Below, piece by piece: positions 1 to 7,389 of a stretch of 20,707 nt of DNA (the stretch's first letter is position 1; every line of letters begins with the position of its first letter). The translations under genes and the position numbers were made by a program. The notes beneath the pieces were generated by a model that ran no database searches, had not been told where the DNA came from, and saw only the letters and a program-made list of their open reading frames with translations. The DNA comes from JBBKXP01 sp038251315 (GTDB lineage Bacteria; Pseudomonadota; Alphaproteobacteria; Rhodobacterales; Rhodobacteraceae): assembly GCA_038251315.1 (NCBI GenBank), contig JBBSBK010000066.1:1-20707 (forward strand), in the 5' to 3' direction.

Positions 1-605
1 CCAAGATCGGACAGGGTGCGCCCCTCGGCGAGCGCATTCACGAAATTGGCAGCCTCGCGCATGGACGACGGGGTTTGGCCGGGAGGCGGCGTGAACAGGC
101 GGTTTTCGACATGTCCGTCGACAAAGACCAACACGACAAGGGCGCGGTCGGCGGACAGCGATACAAATTCGATATGCTTGATCGCCGCCTCGTGTTTTGG
201 GGATAAGACCAGACTGGCGCCTTTGGTCACGCCGGATAGCGCCGAACCGACACGGTCAAGCAGCGTGGCGACGTCGGTGTCGTCGCCGCCAAGCGTCTGG
301 TCGATCATGTCGCGATCGTCGCCGCTGGGGTCGCCCACCTCGAGCAGGCCATCGACGAACATGCGCAGCCCTTTCTGCGTCGGGATGCGCCCGGCGCTGA
401 CATGAGGACTGCCCAAGAGACCCATATATTCAAGATCCTGCATGACATTTCGAATCGTCGCCGCGCTGACCTGTTCGGACATGGTGCGGGTCAGGGACCG
501 CGACCCGACGGGGGTGCCGGAATCGAGATAGCCTTCGACCACGCGGCGGAACACCTCACGCGAACGCTCGCTCATCTCGTCGAACTGATGGGTTTTTTCG
601 GGCAT
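1..605 (-). CDS. hrcA: Heat-inducible transcription repressor HrcA (N-terminal part, cut by window edge)
   Basis: HrcA is a DNA-binding repressor of chaperone genes such as groESL, acting at CIRCE operators. The reverse-strand frame is open from the ATG at 605 to the window edge, about 201 codons, against about 340-355 residues for the family, so the C-terminal part is missing. The translation begins MPEKTHQFDEMSERSREVFR and continues through a winged-helix region with the family-typical run VSAATIRNVMQDLEYMGLL and then SAGRIPTQKGLRMFVD near residues 70-85. An alternative start is Met11 (MSERSREVF). The gene diverges from rph across a 114-base gap holding a promoter at 630-657. I see no CIRCE inverted repeat in that gap, so self-regulation through CIRCE is not supported here. 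The identification is from recognised family sequence and the usual hrcA/rph neighbourhood. Confidence 0.93.
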   Translation of the reverse strand, partial: MPEKTHQFDEMSERSREVFRRVVEGYLDSGTPVGSRSLTRTMSEQVSAATIRNVMQDLEYMGLLGSPHVSAGRIPTQKGLRMFVDGLLEVGDPSGDDRDMIDQTLGGDDTDVATLLDRVGSALSGVTKGASLVLSPKHEAAIKHIEFVSLSADRALVVLVFVDGHVENRLFTPPPGQTPSSMREAANFVNALAEGRTLSDL

Positions 606-629
606 CGGCGACTTTCAACAGGCGGGCCA

Positions 630-657
630 ATTAAAACCATGCAGGCGGGGGCGTCAA
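630..657 (-). promoter_or_regulatory. Predicted sigma-70-type promoter of hrcA
   Basis: On the minus strand TTGACG (652-657, five of six matches to TTGACA) is followed after 16 bases by TTTAAT (630-635, five of six matches to TATAAT). Transcription would start near 622-624, giving a leader of about 18 bases before the hrcA ATG at 605. The spacer end and -10 region are flanked by two copies of CAGGCGGG (619-626 and 642-649). Those repeats are GC-rich and may be chance. No heat-shock-type sigma-32 promoter is obvious. Confidence 0.6.
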
Positions 658-719
658 TCGGGGTTGGATTTAGCGGTTGGCGGGCGTATGCCCCGCGCGA
701 ACCTGAAAGGAATGACAAG

Positions 720-1427
720 ATGCGGCCATCCGGGCGACAGACTGACGAAATGCGCAGCGTGGTAATTGAAATCGGCGTGACGCGGCACGCCGAAGGATCG
801 TGTCTCATCAAATGCGGCGACACCCATGTGCTGTGTACGGCGACGATCGACGAAAGGGTGCCGCCGTTCTTGAAGAATTCGGGTCTGGGCTGGGTAACCG
901 CGGAATACGGGATGTTGCCGCGGGCGACGAATACGCGGATGCGGCGCGAGGCCAAGGACGGGCAATCGGGGCGAACGCAGGAAATTCAGCGGTTGGTCGG
1001 GCGAAGCCTGCGTGCTGGCGTAGACCGGGTGGCGTTGGGAGAGCGGCAGATCGTCGTTGACTGCGATGTGTTGCAGGCAGACGGCGGGACACGCTGCGCG
1101 TCGATCACCGGCGGTTGGGTCGCGCTGAAGTTGGCGGTCAAGAAGTTGATGAAGGCGGGACTGATCACGAGCGATCCGCTGGTCGATCCGGTGTCGGCAG
1201 TCAGTTGCGGAATCTATGCGGGGCAGCCGATTCTTGATCTGGACTACCCCGAAGACAGTGAAGCCGGCGTAGACGGGAATTTCGTGATGACCGCTGATCG
1301 GCTGATCGAGATTCAGATGACGGCCGAGGGGGCGACGTTCAGCCGTGAGCAGATGAACACGCTGCTGGATCTTGCGCAGAAGGGTGCCGCCACGCTGGTC
1401 GAGGCGCAGCGAATCGCCGTCGCATGA
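720..1427 (+). CDS. rph: Ribonuclease PH
   Basis: RNase PH is a phosphorolytic 3'-5' exoribonuclease that trims the 3' ends of tRNA precursors in the cytoplasm, releasing nucleoside diphosphates. From the ATG at 720 the protein is 235 residues, close to the family's usual 238. Visible hallmarks are MRPSGRQTDEMR at the N-terminus, GRTQEIQRL at 84-92, the phosphate-binding loop GGTRCASITGG at 122-132, and the acidic LDLDYPEDS at 172-180 that carries the catalytic aspartates. The frame stays open upstream to 402, but that part lies antisense to hrcA and has no family resemblance. The start at 720 follows AAAGGA (705-711) at good spacing. Its TGA overlaps the rdgB ATG as ATGA, so the two are probably translationally coupled. 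Confidence 0.96.
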   Translation: MRPSGRQTDEMRSVVIEIGVTRHAEGSCLIKCGDTHVLCTATIDERVPPFLKNSGLGWVTAEYGMLPRATNTRMRREAKDGQSGRTQEIQRLVGRSLRAGVDRVALGERQIVVDCDVLQADGGTRCASITGGWVALKLAVKKLMKAGLITSDPLVDPVSAVSCGIYAGQPILDLDYPEDSEAGVDGNFVMTADRLIEIQMTAEGATFSREQMNTLLDLAQKGAATLVEAQRIAVA

Positions 1428-2035
1428 CACGCCGCTTTGCCAGTACCGATCTTGTATTAGCGACCCATAACCGGGGCAAGATCGAAGAGATTTCGGCGTT
1501 ACTAGAGCCTTTTCAGTTAAGAGTGACGTCGAATGTCGATCACGGTTTGCCGGAACCTGAAGAGACTGAGGCGACATTTGTCGGGAACGCCCGGATCAAG
1601 GCGCATGCGGCGGCGCGCGCAACCGGACTACCGGCCCTTGCCGACGACAGCGGGGTCGAGATCGACGCTCTGGGCGGGGCACCTGGCGTTCATACGGCGG
1701 ATTGGGCGGAGGGGCCGGGCGGGCGCGATTTTGACCGGGCGATGCAGATGACATGGGACAGGCTTGAGGCGTTGAGTGCTGGGGCGCCGCGAACCGCACG
1801 GTTTTGCTGCACGCTGGTTCTGGCATGGCCCGACGGGCATGACGAAGTTTTCGCGGGCTCGACGGCGGTGCAGATTGTTTGGCCGATGCGCGGTGATCAA
1901 GGCCATGGATATGACCCGATTTTCCAGCCCGATGGTCACAACAAGACGTTTGGCGAAATGGATCGCTGGGAAAAGAACCGGATCAGCCACCGCGCTCATG
2001 CCTTTGCCAAGCTGATAAGTGGTTGTTTTGCCTGA
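1424..2035 (+). CDS. rdgB: RdgB/HAM1 family non-canonical purine NTP pyrophosphatase
   Basis: RdgB hydrolyses dITP, ITP and XTP to monophosphate and pyrophosphate, keeping deaminated purines out of DNA and RNA. The 203-residue protein shows the family signatures in order: ATHNRGKIEEI at 13-23 (substrate-binding S/T-x-N-x-x-K), EATFVGNARIKA at 49-60, the catalytic LADDSGVEID at 72-81, GYDPIFQPDG at 162-171, and the purine-binding ISHRAHAF at 187-194. The start overlaps the end of rph by four bases (ATGA). The C-terminus runs into hemW. The trio rph-rdgB-hemW is a common alphaproteobacterial operon. Nothing is missing or unusual compared with the family. Confidence 0.95.
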   Translation: MTRRFASTDLVLATHNRGKIEEISALLEPFQLRVTSNVDHGLPEPEETEATFVGNARIKAHAAARATGLPALADDSGVEIDALGGAPGVHTADWAEGPGGRDFDRAMQMTWDRLEALSAGAPRTARFCCTLVLAWPDGHDEVFAGSTAVQIVWPMRGDQGHGYDPIFQPDGHNKTFGEMDRWEKNRISHRAHAFAKLISGCFA

Positions 2036-3185
2036 AGATTGGCAGCAGGGCGGCTTCGGGCTTTACGTGCATTGGCCATTTTGTCAGGCGAAATGCCCCT
2101 ACTGCGACTTCAACTCTCATGTTGCGCAACATGTCGACCAGGTTCGTTGGGCGCGAGCCTATGTGGCTGAGATTGCGCGAGTCGGGGCGATGACGCGAGG
2201 ACGGGTGCTGCGGTCCGTGTTTTTCGGGGGCGGGACGCCAAGCCTGATGGCGACCCGAACGGTTGCTGCGATCCTCGAGGCAGCCAGTGCCACGTGGTCG
2301 TTTGCCAACGACATCGAAATCACCCTCGAGGCCAATCCAACATCGGTTGAGGCGGCCCGGTTCATCGGCTATCGGGATGCAGGTGTGAACCGGATCTCAA
2401 TGGGAATCCAATCGTTCAATGACACAGATTTGCGCGCCTTGGGAAGGTTGCATTCTGCCGCGGAGGCGCTCAGCGCATTCGACGTGGCGCGTTCCTTGTT
2501 TCAGCGCGTCAGTTTCGACCTGATCTATGCACGTCAAGACCAGACTTTAACTGCATGGCGGACTGAGCTGTTGCGGGCGTTGGATATGGCTGTCGATCAT
2601 TTATCGCTCTATCAACTGACAATCGAGCCGCAGACCGCTTTTGGGGCGCGTCATGCCGCGGGAAAGTTGCTTGGATTGCCCGCCGACGATCTGTCAGCAG
2701 ACATGTACGATGTAACGCAAGAGGTCTGCGATCAAGCTGGATTTCCAGCTTATGAAGTGTCTAATCACGCTCGAAAAGGTCAGGAGAGTCGACATAATCT
2801 GATCTATTGGCAGGCCGGAGATTATGCCGGAATTGGGCCGGGGGCACACGGACGTCTGACCCGTGATGGCGTGCGACGCTCGACCGAAACGCTATTGGCA
2901 CCAAGCGCCTGGTTGACCAAGGTTGAAAAGACCGGTGATGGGGAAATTGCGCCGGAGGTTCTGACGCCAGACATGCAGCGAACCGAGTATTTCCTGATGG
3001 GTCTGCGACTGGCCGACGGCATTGACCTTCGCCGGTTCGGTCTCGCCGCGGATCTGAAACTGAAGCGACGGATCGATCATCTGGTGTCCGAGGGAGTCGT
3101 TGCCCGTTGCGACGACCGTCTGATCATCAACCCGTCTGCGCGGCCGATACTGAATACTGTTCTGATGCGGTTGTTGGACGACTAG
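2019..3185 (+). CDS. hemW: Radical SAM heme chaperone HemW (HemN-like)
   Basis: HemW is a radical-SAM protein of the HemN superfamily, now regarded as a heme chaperone rather than a coproporphyrinogen oxidase. The cluster motif C-x3-C-x2-C is seen as CQAKCPYC (Cys22, 26, 29, numbering from the GTG start). SAM-binding FFGGGTPSLM lies near 68-77. The HNLIYW motif at 259-264, characteristic of HemW and linked to heme binding, together with CPYCDFNS favours HemW over true HemN. Two starts are possible: GTG at 2019 overlapping rdgB by 17 bases, or TTG at 2028, which follows AAGTGG and overlaps by eight bases (TTGCCTGA). Related proteins often begin EDWQQGGFGLYVHWPFC, which fits either. The stop shares the palindrome CTAG with the stop of the convergent parB. 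Confidence 0.94.
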   Translation: MVVLPEDWQQGGFGLYVHWPFCQAKCPYCDFNSHVAQHVDQVRWARAYVAEIARVGAMTRGRVLRSVFFGGGTPSLMATRTVAAILEAASATWSFANDIEITLEANPTSVEAARFIGYRDAGVNRISMGIQSFNDTDLRALGRLHSAAEALSAFDVARSLFQRVSFDLIYARQDQTLTAWRTELLRALDMAVDHLSLYQLTIEPQTAFGARHAAGKLLGLPADDLSADMYDVTQEVCDQAGFPAYEVSNHARKGQESRHNLIYWQAGDYAGIGPGAHGRLTRDGVRRSTETLLAPSAWLTKVEKTGDGEIAPEVLTPDMQRTEYFLMGLRLADGIDLRRFGLAADLKLKRRIDHLVSEGVVARCDDRLIINPSARPILNTVLMRLLDD

Positions 3186-4078
3186 TCGCCGGTGAGTGTC
3201 CGCATCAGATCGTCCAGTTGCGACAGATCGCGATAATTCAAAATCAGGCGGCCTGACTCCTGCCCGGCGCGATGCTCGATGGAGACTTTCATGCCGATTG
3301 CGGCTGCGAGTTCGCGCTCAAGCTGTACGGTGTCGGCGTCTTTATCAGGTTTGCCGCTGGAGCCTTTGGAATTTGCCGCGTCTTTGGGTGGCCGCTTGAC
3401 CAGCCTTTCCGTATCGCGCACCGACAGACCTTTTTGGATGACTTGCCGCGCAAGCACTCCGGCATCCTCCCGACCGACGAGAGCGCGGGCATGACCCGCT
3501 GTGAGTCGGCCATCGACCAGAAAGGCCTGCACATCATCGGGAAGCGACAGGAGACGCAAAAGATTTGCGATGTGGCTCCTGCTTTTGCCAAGGGCGGACG
3601 CGAGATGGTCCTGAGTATGGCCAAATGACTGCATCAGTTGTCGATAGCTGGCCGCCTCGTCGATCGGGTTGAGATCGGCGCGCTGAATATTTTCGATGAG
3701 CGCGATTTCAAGCACTTCGCTATCGTCATATTGGCGCACGATGACCGGAATCTGATGCAGGCCCGCGATCTGCGCCGCGCGCCAACGGCGTTCACCAGCA
3801 ATAATCTGAAAGTCATCGGGGCGTTGCGGATCGGGCCGGACGATAAGAGGCTGGATGATACCTTTTTGGCGGATCGAGGCCGCAAGTTCGGCCATAGCCG
3901 TATCGTCAAACGTGCGTCGGGGCTGTCCCGGATTGGGCCGGATCCGTTCGATGGGCAAGGTTGTGTCGGGCCGCCGCTCAACAACAGCAACTTCGTCGCC
4001 ATCGGGTGCCGTGACATCGGCCATCAGGGCCGACAGGCCGCGACCCAATCCACGGGGCGTCGTGGGTTTATTGGCCAT
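3182..4078 (-). CDS. parB: Chromosome partitioning protein ParB
   Basis: ParB is a CTP-dependent DNA clamp that loads at parS and spreads, forming the nucleoprotein complex used by ParA to segregate origins. The 298-residue protein has the N-terminal ParA-interacting segment RGLGRGLSALM (9-19), the QPRRTF...LAASIRQKGIIQPLIV region (52-80), the CTP-binding GERRWRA (95-101), ENIQRADLNPIDEA (129-142), a helix-turn-helix near 155-177 (LASALGKSRSHIANLLRL) for parS recognition, a Lys/Asp/Ser-rich linker at about 229-250 and a C-terminal dimerisation domain. It lies 12 bases downstream of parA under the other reading start, so the pair is an operon. Two matching parS sites are present at 5460-5475 and 7370-7385. 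Its stop overlaps the hemW stop by four bases. Confidence 0.97.
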   Translation of the reverse strand: MANKPTTPRGLGRGLSALMADVTAPDGDEVAVVERRPDTTLPIERIRPNPGQPRRTFDDTAMAELAASIRQKGIIQPLIVRPDPQRPDDFQIIAGERRWRAAQIAGLHQIPVIVRQYDDSEVLEIALIENIQRADLNPIDEAASYRQLMQSFGHTQDHLASALGKSRSHIANLLRLLSLPDDVQAFLVDGRLTAGHARALVGREDAGVLARQVIQKGLSVRDTERLVKRPPKDAANSKGSSGKPDKDADTVQLERELAAAIGMKVSIEHRAGQESGRLILNYRDLSQLDDLMRTLTGD

Positions 4079-4090
4079 ACTCTGTTCCGT

Positions 4091-4894
4091 TCATGTCCGA
4101 ACCTCTTTTTCCATTAACTCGATAGCGAGTTCGCGATAGGCCTGACTGCCCTTTGACCCGCTGTCATAATCAAGCGCGGTCATGGCGAATGATGGCGCCT
4201 CACTCAAACGCACGTTACGCGGAATAACGGTGCGAAACACCAGTTCACCCAAATTGCAACGGGCGTCGGCTTCAACCTGCTGGGACAGGTTGTTGCGCTG
4301 GTCGACCATCGTCAGGACGACGCCTTCGATCCGCAGCCTGGGATTTGCTGATTGACGGACCTCACGCAGGGTCAGCATCAGTTGCGACAAACCCTCGAGG
4401 GCAAAGAACTCACTTTGTAGCGGCACGAGGACGCTGTCGGCGGCAACCATCGCATTGACGGTCAGGATGTTGAGAGAAGGCGGACAATCGATGAGGATAT
4501 AGTCGAAAGCAAAAGCATCCATCGCCGGTTGGCGAAGGGCATCGTGAAGCATATAGCTGCGTCTTTCATTGGAGATCAAATCGATGTCGGCCGAACTGAG
4601 GTCAGTCGTTGCCGGAACGACCAGCAGGCCCGAAACCGACGTTTCTTGAATGATATCATAAGGCATGACGTCACCAAGAATGAGATCGTAGGTAGTATAT
4701 CGCCGGGTTCGCGCGTCGATCCCCAATCCGGTTGACGCATTCCCCTGCGGATCGAGATCCACCAGAAGCACGCGCCTGCCGGACTCGGCCAAGGCGGCTG
4801 ACAAGTTGATCGCTGTCGTCGTCTTGCCCACCCCACCTTTTTGATTCGCAATCGCAATAATCCGCGGTTCATGCGGACGGCTGAGGTCAGGCAC
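4091..4894 (-). CDS. parA: Chromosome partitioning ATPase ParA
   Basis: ParA is a Walker-type ATPase that binds the nucleoid non-specifically and pulls ParB-parS complexes towards the poles. The deviant Walker A box QKGGVGKTT is at residues 18-26 with the signature lysine at 19. LLVDLDPQGNAS follows, then the Walker B region YILIDCPPSL. I choose the GTG at 4894 (267 residues, usual length for the family). It is preceded by AAGGGA at seven-base spacing and overlaps the rsmG stop by eight bases (GTGCCTGA). The longer ATG at 4927 adds 11 residues, overlaps rsmG by 41 bases and lacks a clear ribosome site. The gene lies between rsmG and parB on the same strand, the standard alphaproteobacterial order near the origin. 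Confidence 0.96.
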   Translation of the reverse strand: MPDLSRPHEPRIIAIANQKGGVGKTTTAINLSAALAESGRRVLLVDLDPQGNASTGLGIDARTRRYTTYDLILGDVMPYDIIQETSVSGLLVVPATTDLSSADIDLISNERRSYMLHDALRQPAMDAFAFDYILIDCPPSLNILTVNAMVAADSVLVPLQSEFFALEGLSQLMLTLREVRQSANPRLRIEGVVLTMVDQRNNLSQQVEADARCNLGELVFRTVIPRNVRLSEAPSFAMTALDYDSGSKGSQAYRELAIELMEKEVRT

Positions 4895-5507
4895 GGGCAA
4901 GTCCCTTGAGGCAGAGGAGGGTGGCATCAGGGTCAGTTCTACTTGGTACGGAAGTCAATTCAAAGCGCCAATGACGGCGCGCGGCTGCAATTTCACCAGC
5001 GACTTGTCTGCCCTTTGGAAACAGGGCGGTGCCAAGCGGGGTCAGGTGCGGAATCGCCAATTCGATCAGTGCGGGCAGACTCGCCAAGGCGCGGGCTGAG
5101 ATGATATCGGCCTTTTGCGGTGCTACATCGGCTATTCGTTTTGCATGGACCACGGCCGCCAAATCGAGTTCGCGGATCACTGTGCGCAGAAACGTCGCTT
5201 TTCGCGCGTCGCTTTCGACAAGGGCAATCTGGCCGGATGGGTGGACGTCTTTTGCCATAATGGCAATGACGATGCCAGGAAATCCGCCGCCACTACCCAG
5301 ATCAAGCCACAGTCGCCAATCGGGCGGTATCAATTGGAAGAGTTGTGCCGAATCCTTGACATGGCGGTCCCACAGGACAAGGCTGTCCGACGCCGAAACA
5401 AGATTAATGTGCTTCGTCCAGTGGCGGAGAAGGGTTTCAAATGCCATCAACCGCGCGATTGTTTCACGTGAAACATCGTTTGGCGAAAATAGAAATTGTC
5501 TTGTCAT
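4887..5507 (-). CDS. rsmG: 16S rRNA (guanine(527)-N7)-methyltransferase RsmG
   Basis: RsmG (GidB) methylates N7 of G527 in 16S rRNA; its loss gives low-level streptomycin resistance in many bacteria. The 206-residue protein carries the SAM-binding motif WLDLGSGGGFPGIVIAI at about 67-83, preceded by LLRHWTKHINLVSASD, both typical. Residues 12-16 (VSRET) are encoded by a perfect parS site on the complementary strand, 5460-5475. Members of the family in other bacteria also have VSRET-like residues here for the same reason. The start ATG at 5507 is only four bases beyond the mnmG stop, with no strong ribosome site, so coupling to mnmG translation is likely. The 3' end overlaps parA. Confidence 0.95.
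   Translation of the reverse strand: MTRQFLFSPNDVSRETIARLMAFETLLRHWTKHINLVSASDSLVLWDRHVKDSAQLFQLIPPDWRLWLDLGSGGGFPGIVIAIMAKDVHPSGQIALVESDARKATFLRTVIRELDLAAVVHAKRIADVAPQKADIISARALASLPALIELAIPHLTPLGTALFPKGRQVAGEIAAARRHWRFELTSVPSRTDPDATLLCLKGLARA
5460..5475. promoter_or_regulatory. parS centromere site 1 (inside rsmG)
   Basis: The perfect 16-base palindrome TGTTTCACGTGAAACA is the consensus parS bound by ParB. It lies inside the coding region of rsmG, near its 5' end, where it encodes VSRET. It is about 5 kb from the proposed oriC, within the range usual for chromosomal parS sites. Confidence 0.97.
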
Positions 5508-5511
5508 CGAT

Positions 5512-7377
5512 TCAAGCAGTTTTCAGGCCAGCTTTGCGCAAGTGCGCTATGAGGAGAAGAATCGCGGCCGGCGTCATGCCTTCCATCCGGGCAGCATGCC
5601 CAATCGTTGCTGGTCGGCTTGCGATCAGCCTGTGCCGAAGCTCTGTCGAGAGTCCGCTGATGTCATCGTAGCCGAATAGGGCCGGAATGACCTGCGCCTC
5701 GTCTCGCGTAAGAGAATCGACTTCCCTAGCTTGACGTTCGATGTAGTATGCATAAAGCGCGTCACGTTTAACCTGCGCGCCGATGCTGGCGAGGTTCTGG
5801 CCAAGCGCGGGACGAAGCACTGCAATCTGCTCGAAGTCAACATCGGTCAGCCCCAGGGCGTCAAGACCATTGCGGTTTGGACCGTCTGCATTGATCGCGC
5901 TGCCGGATGTAGCAAGTTCACGGGCGCTGAAAAATGTTTGCGCCAATTGTGAACGGAGCGACCCGATCGCGTCCATCTTGTCGGAAAATCGGGCCCACCG
6001 CGACTCACCGACACATCCAGCTGCGCGACCGATCCCTGTCAACCTCTGATCTGCGTTGTCAGCACGCAGCGCCAGCCGAAATTCTGCACGCGATGTAAAT
6101 ATCCTGTAGGGTTCGGTCACGCCGCGAGATACCAGATCGTCGATCATGACGCCGATGTAAGAGGTCGTGCGGCTGAAAAGCAGCGGTGAGAGGTCGCGAA
6201 CTGACCGCACAGCGTTCAAACCTGCGACGAGGCCCTGTGCTGCGGCCTCTTCGTACCCTGTCGTCCCGTTGATTTGGCCGGCCAGATACAGACCAGGCAC
6301 CGACTTGACGGCGAGCGAAGGGTGCAGCGCCCGGGGATCGACGTAGTCGTATTCGATTGCATATCCTGGCTGCAAAATCTGCGCGCTCTCCAACCCCCTG
6401 ATCGACCGCACATATGCGACCTGTACGTCCGCCGGGAGCGACGTTGAAATCCCGTTTGGATAGATCGTGTGGTCGTTCAACCCCTCAGGTTCAAGAAATA
6501 TCTGATGCGACGATTTATCAGCAAACCTGACGACTTTATCTTCTATCGACGGGCAATACCGTGGTCCCACACCTGAAATCTGGCCGCCATACATGGCAGA
6601 GCGTCCGAGGTTCTCGCGAATGATCTGGTGCGTCGTTCCATTGGTATAAGTGATTCCGCAAGCAACCTGCCGGGCTGTCACGCCTTTGGACATGAACGAA
6701 AACATGACCGGCTCATCATCACCAGGTTGTTGCTCCAGAACATCCCAATCGATCGTGCGCCCGTCGAGTCGCGGCGGCGTGCCGGTTTTCAACCGACCAA
6801 GCGGGAGGCCAAAGCCATCCAGCCTCTCGGCCATGCGCACTGCAGGACGTTCGCCCATCCGACCCCCGGGATGTGATTCATCACCAATGTGAATCACGCC
6901 ACGCAAAAAGGTGCCGGTTGTCAGAATGACCGCTCGCGCCAGAAGGTTTGCACCGCTTGCAAGTACAAGCCCGCAAACCCGGTCGCCCGCCATCACCAGA
7001 TCGACTGCTTCATCCTCGATCACCGATACCGCTGATGCCGATGCAATCCGGCGTTGCATTTCTGTCCGATAAATTGCTCGGTCGGCTTGGGCCCGCGGTC
7101 CTTGCACCGCCGGACCTTTCTTTCGGTTCAGTAGGCGGAACTGGATGCCCGCCACATCGGCCACACAGCCCATCGCGCCATCCAGCGCGTCAATTTCGCG
7201 TACCAGATGTCCCTTACCCAAACCGCCAATGGCAGGATTGCAAGACATGACCCCGATCCCTTGCCGGTCGAGTGTGACAAGTGCAACACGCGCACCCATC
7301 CTGCCGGCCGCCAAAGCCGCCTCGGCACCAGCATGTCCGCCACCGACCACCAAAACGTCGAACGTTGAATGTTTCAC
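5512..7377 (-). CDS. mnmG: tRNA uridine-5-carboxymethylaminomethyl(34) synthesis enzyme MnmG
   Basis: MnmG (GidA) is an FAD protein that, with MnmE, installs the (carboxymethyl)aminomethyl group on the wobble uridine of certain tRNAs. The N-terminal dinucleotide fold is DVLVVGGGHAGAEAALAAGRMGA. The family motifs SCNPAIGGLGKGHLVREIDALDG, then KKGPAVQGPRAQADR, the TGTFLRG loop, the KTGTPPRLDGR segment and a C-terminal helical domain ending HLRKAGLKTA are all present. The start is uncertain. GTG at 7386 gives MFHVKHST (624 residues), but the only good ribosome site, GGAG (7386-7389), overlaps that codon. The in-frame GTG at 7377, inside parS, is eight bases from GGAG and gives 621 residues, so I prefer it. 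The gap to the mnmE stop is 3 or 12 bases depending on the start. mnmE-mnmG-rsmG-parA-parB form one block. Confidence 0.95.
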   Translation of the reverse strand: MKHSTFDVLVVGGGHAGAEAALAAGRMGARVALVTLDRQGIGVMSCNPAIGGLGKGHLVREIDALDGAMGCVADVAGIQFRLLNRKKGPAVQGPRAQADRAIYRTEMQRRIASASAVSVIEDEAVDLVMAGDRVCGLVLASGANLLARAVILTTGTFLRGVIHIGDESHPGGRMGERPAVRMAERLDGFGLPLGRLKTGTPPRLDGRTIDWDVLEQQPGDDEPVMFSFMSKGVTARQVACGITYTNGTTHQIIRENLGRSAMYGGQISGVGPRYCPSIEDKVVRFADKSSHQIFLEPEGLNDHTIYPNGISTSLPADVQVAYVRSIRGLESAQILQPGYAIEYDYVDPRALHPSLAVKSVPGLYLAGQINGTTGYEEAAAQGLVAGLNAVRSVRDLSPLLFSRTTSYIGVMIDDLVSRGVTEPYRIFTSRAEFRLALRADNADQRLTGIGRAAGCVGESRWARFSDKMDAIGSLRSQLAQTFFSARELATSGSAINADGPNRNGLDALGLTDVDFEQIAVLRPALGQNLASIGAQVKRDALYAYYIERQAREVDSLTRDEAQVIPALFGYDDISGLSTELRHRLIASRPATIGHAARMEGMTPAAILLLIAHLRKAGLKTA

Positions 7378-7385
7378 GTGAAACA
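7370..7385. promoter_or_regulatory. parS centromere site 2 (over the mnmG start)
   Basis: A second perfect TGTTTCACGTGAAACA lies over the beginning of mnmG. Both candidate mnmG start codons (GTG at 7386 and GTG at 7377) share bases with it. It is 1.9 kb from the rsmG copy and about 3.3 kb from the proposed oriC. ParB loaded here would sit on the mnmE-mnmG junction. Confidence 0.97.
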
Positions 7386-7389
7386 CTCC

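Noticed and set aside
680..696. GCGGG / CCCGC hairpin just before rph
   Set aside because: Short, GC-rich, no T-run and not placed to act as a terminator; likely chance, though a leader role cannot be excluded.
654..1577. 307-codon minus-strand frame opposite rph and rdgB
   Set aside because: Shadow of two certain genes; Arg/Pro/Gln-rich translation without recognisable domains.
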